From positions 1 through 6,426 of the forward strand of contig DEBL01000304.1 in assembly GCA_002348535.1 (NCBI GenBank): DNA of 6,426 nt, in the 5' to 3' direction. Below, in pieces: positions 5,817-6,426 of the stretch. The number at the start of each line of letters is the position of its first letter. Position 1 is the first letter of the stretch. The notes beneath the pieces are model-generated. The model was not told the DNA's origin and did not search any database. It was given only the letters and a program-made list of their open reading frames with translations. Source of the DNA: Deltaproteobacteria bacterium UBA2957 (GTDB lineage Bacteria > Myxococcota_A > UBA796). A program made the position numbers and the translations under genes.

Positions 5817-6426
5817 TTATGCATCGGACCCCGCGATCACGCGATGGTAGATCGATTCCAAGTCGCGCGCACGCGCGTCCCACGTGCAACGCGCTGAAAC
5901 GTGCGCACGCGCGAACTCGCCCAACGTCACTCGCCGTTGCCGATCACTAATCAGGTCGTCAATCGCCTGAGCCATGGCAGACGCGTCGTGGTTCGGAACC
6001 TCGACCACCCCGGGCAGAGGCTGTGCGCTTCCGGCCGCCATCACCGTGGGGACCCCGAGGCCGAGGAAGTTCAAGAGCTTGATTGGGAACCCCGTGCAGA
6101 CGGTGCGCGGTATGGCCGCGACATCCGCGGCGGCCACCCAAGACTTCACCTCTTCAAAGTCATCGGTCTCAATCAACTTCAGGCGCTCAACGCCGCAGGT
6201 GGACCACTCGCGCAGTGACGACGCGCTAACCATGACCAGCCCAACGTGGGGGATTTGGCGCATGGCCTCCATCAACACGTCCAGATCTTGATACCTGTCT
6301 GGGTTCCCCGCGTAGACAACCCATGGCCCCGGATCGAGTGTCTTGGGACGCACATTGTTGAGTTCATCGATGTCCACACCCGGCGGTATGCAACTCACCG
6401 ATTCACAGCCGAGTCGCTCCAACGTC
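5817..6426 (-). CDS. Glycosyltransferase, GT-B fold (GT4-like), C-terminal part
   Basis: About 203 codons are visible; the frame stays open to the window edge, so the N-terminal acceptor-binding domain lies beyond 6426. The first visible in-frame TTG (6422) is probably an internal Leu codon. The part seen is the nucleotide-sugar-binding Rossmann domain. Counted from that codon it shows the PPGVD motif (13-17) at the domain junction, VVYAGNPDRYQDLDVL (35-50) as the first strand and helix, a VAAADVAAIPR segment (96-106), and GFPIKLLNFLGLGVPTVMA (111-129), the donor-binding loop. The EX7E glutamates found in many GT4 enzymes are replaced by T110 and N118. It likely transfers a sugar to a cell-surface glycan or lipid in the cytoplasm. 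The stop is TAA, 103 bp before the lipoprotein gene. Donor and acceptor cannot be told from this part. Confidence 0.88.
   Translation of the reverse strand, partial: TLERLGCESVSCIPPGVDIDELNNVRPKTLDPGPWVVYAGNPDRYQDLDVLMEAMRQIPHVGLVMVSASSLREWSTCGVERLKLIETDDFEEVKSWVAAADVAAIPRTVCTGFPIKLLNFLGLGVPTVMAAGSAQPLPGVVEVPNHDASAMAQAIDDLISDRQRRVTLGEFARAHVSARCTWDARARDLESIYHRVIAGSDA

Overview
The window reads as a chromosomal segment of a GC-rich Gram-negative bacterium. All supported genes lie on the minus strand, so transcription runs from position 6426 towards 1. The envelope-directed content (a lipobox lipoprotein with long Asp/Gly-rich tethers, a SPOR/LolA-like exported protein, a site-2-type protease and a glycosyltransferase) suggests a deltaproteobacterial lineage such as Myxococcota or Bradymonadales. 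That placement is a low-confidence guess from protein style, not from a marker gene.

Layout in the direction of transcription: (1) 6426-5817, the C-terminal part of a GT-B (GT4-like) glycosyltransferase whose N-terminus is outside the window; (2) a 103-bp gap with a possible -10 element and a clear Shine-Dalgarno; (3) 5713-2633, a 1026-residue acidic lipoprotein that looks like a degenerate M30-type (hyicolysin-like) metallopeptidase, carrying two Gly/Pro/Asp low-complexity cassettes and a C-terminal PPC-like segment; (4) 2691-1537, an M50 (site-2 protease-like) intramembrane metalloprotease with its metal-binding motifs intact, whose start overlaps the end of the lipoprotein gene; (5) 1527-415, an exported protein with a SPOR-like N-terminal part and a LolA-like C-terminal part, starting 9 bp after the protease stop; (6) 279-1, a tRNA cluster Thr(UGU)-Tyr(GUA)-Gly, the Gly gene being cut by the window edge. 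The tRNA order matches the thrU-tyrU-glyT order that precedes thrT-tufB in Escherichia coli, so a tuf gene probably lies just beyond position 1.

The three middle genes overlap or nearly abut and are probably one translationally coupled unit: outer-membrane-type lipoprotein, inner-membrane protease, periplasmic lipid- or peptidoglycan-associated protein. That points to a role in the cell envelope, but no specific pathway can be read from the sequence. The most notable features are the apparent loss of zinc ligands in the lipoprotein next to an intact membrane protease, and the reuse of one Gly/Pro-rich cassette both as an interdomain linker and as an insertion inside the peptidase-like fold. 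I see no CRISPR array, insertion sequence, phage gene or defence gene.
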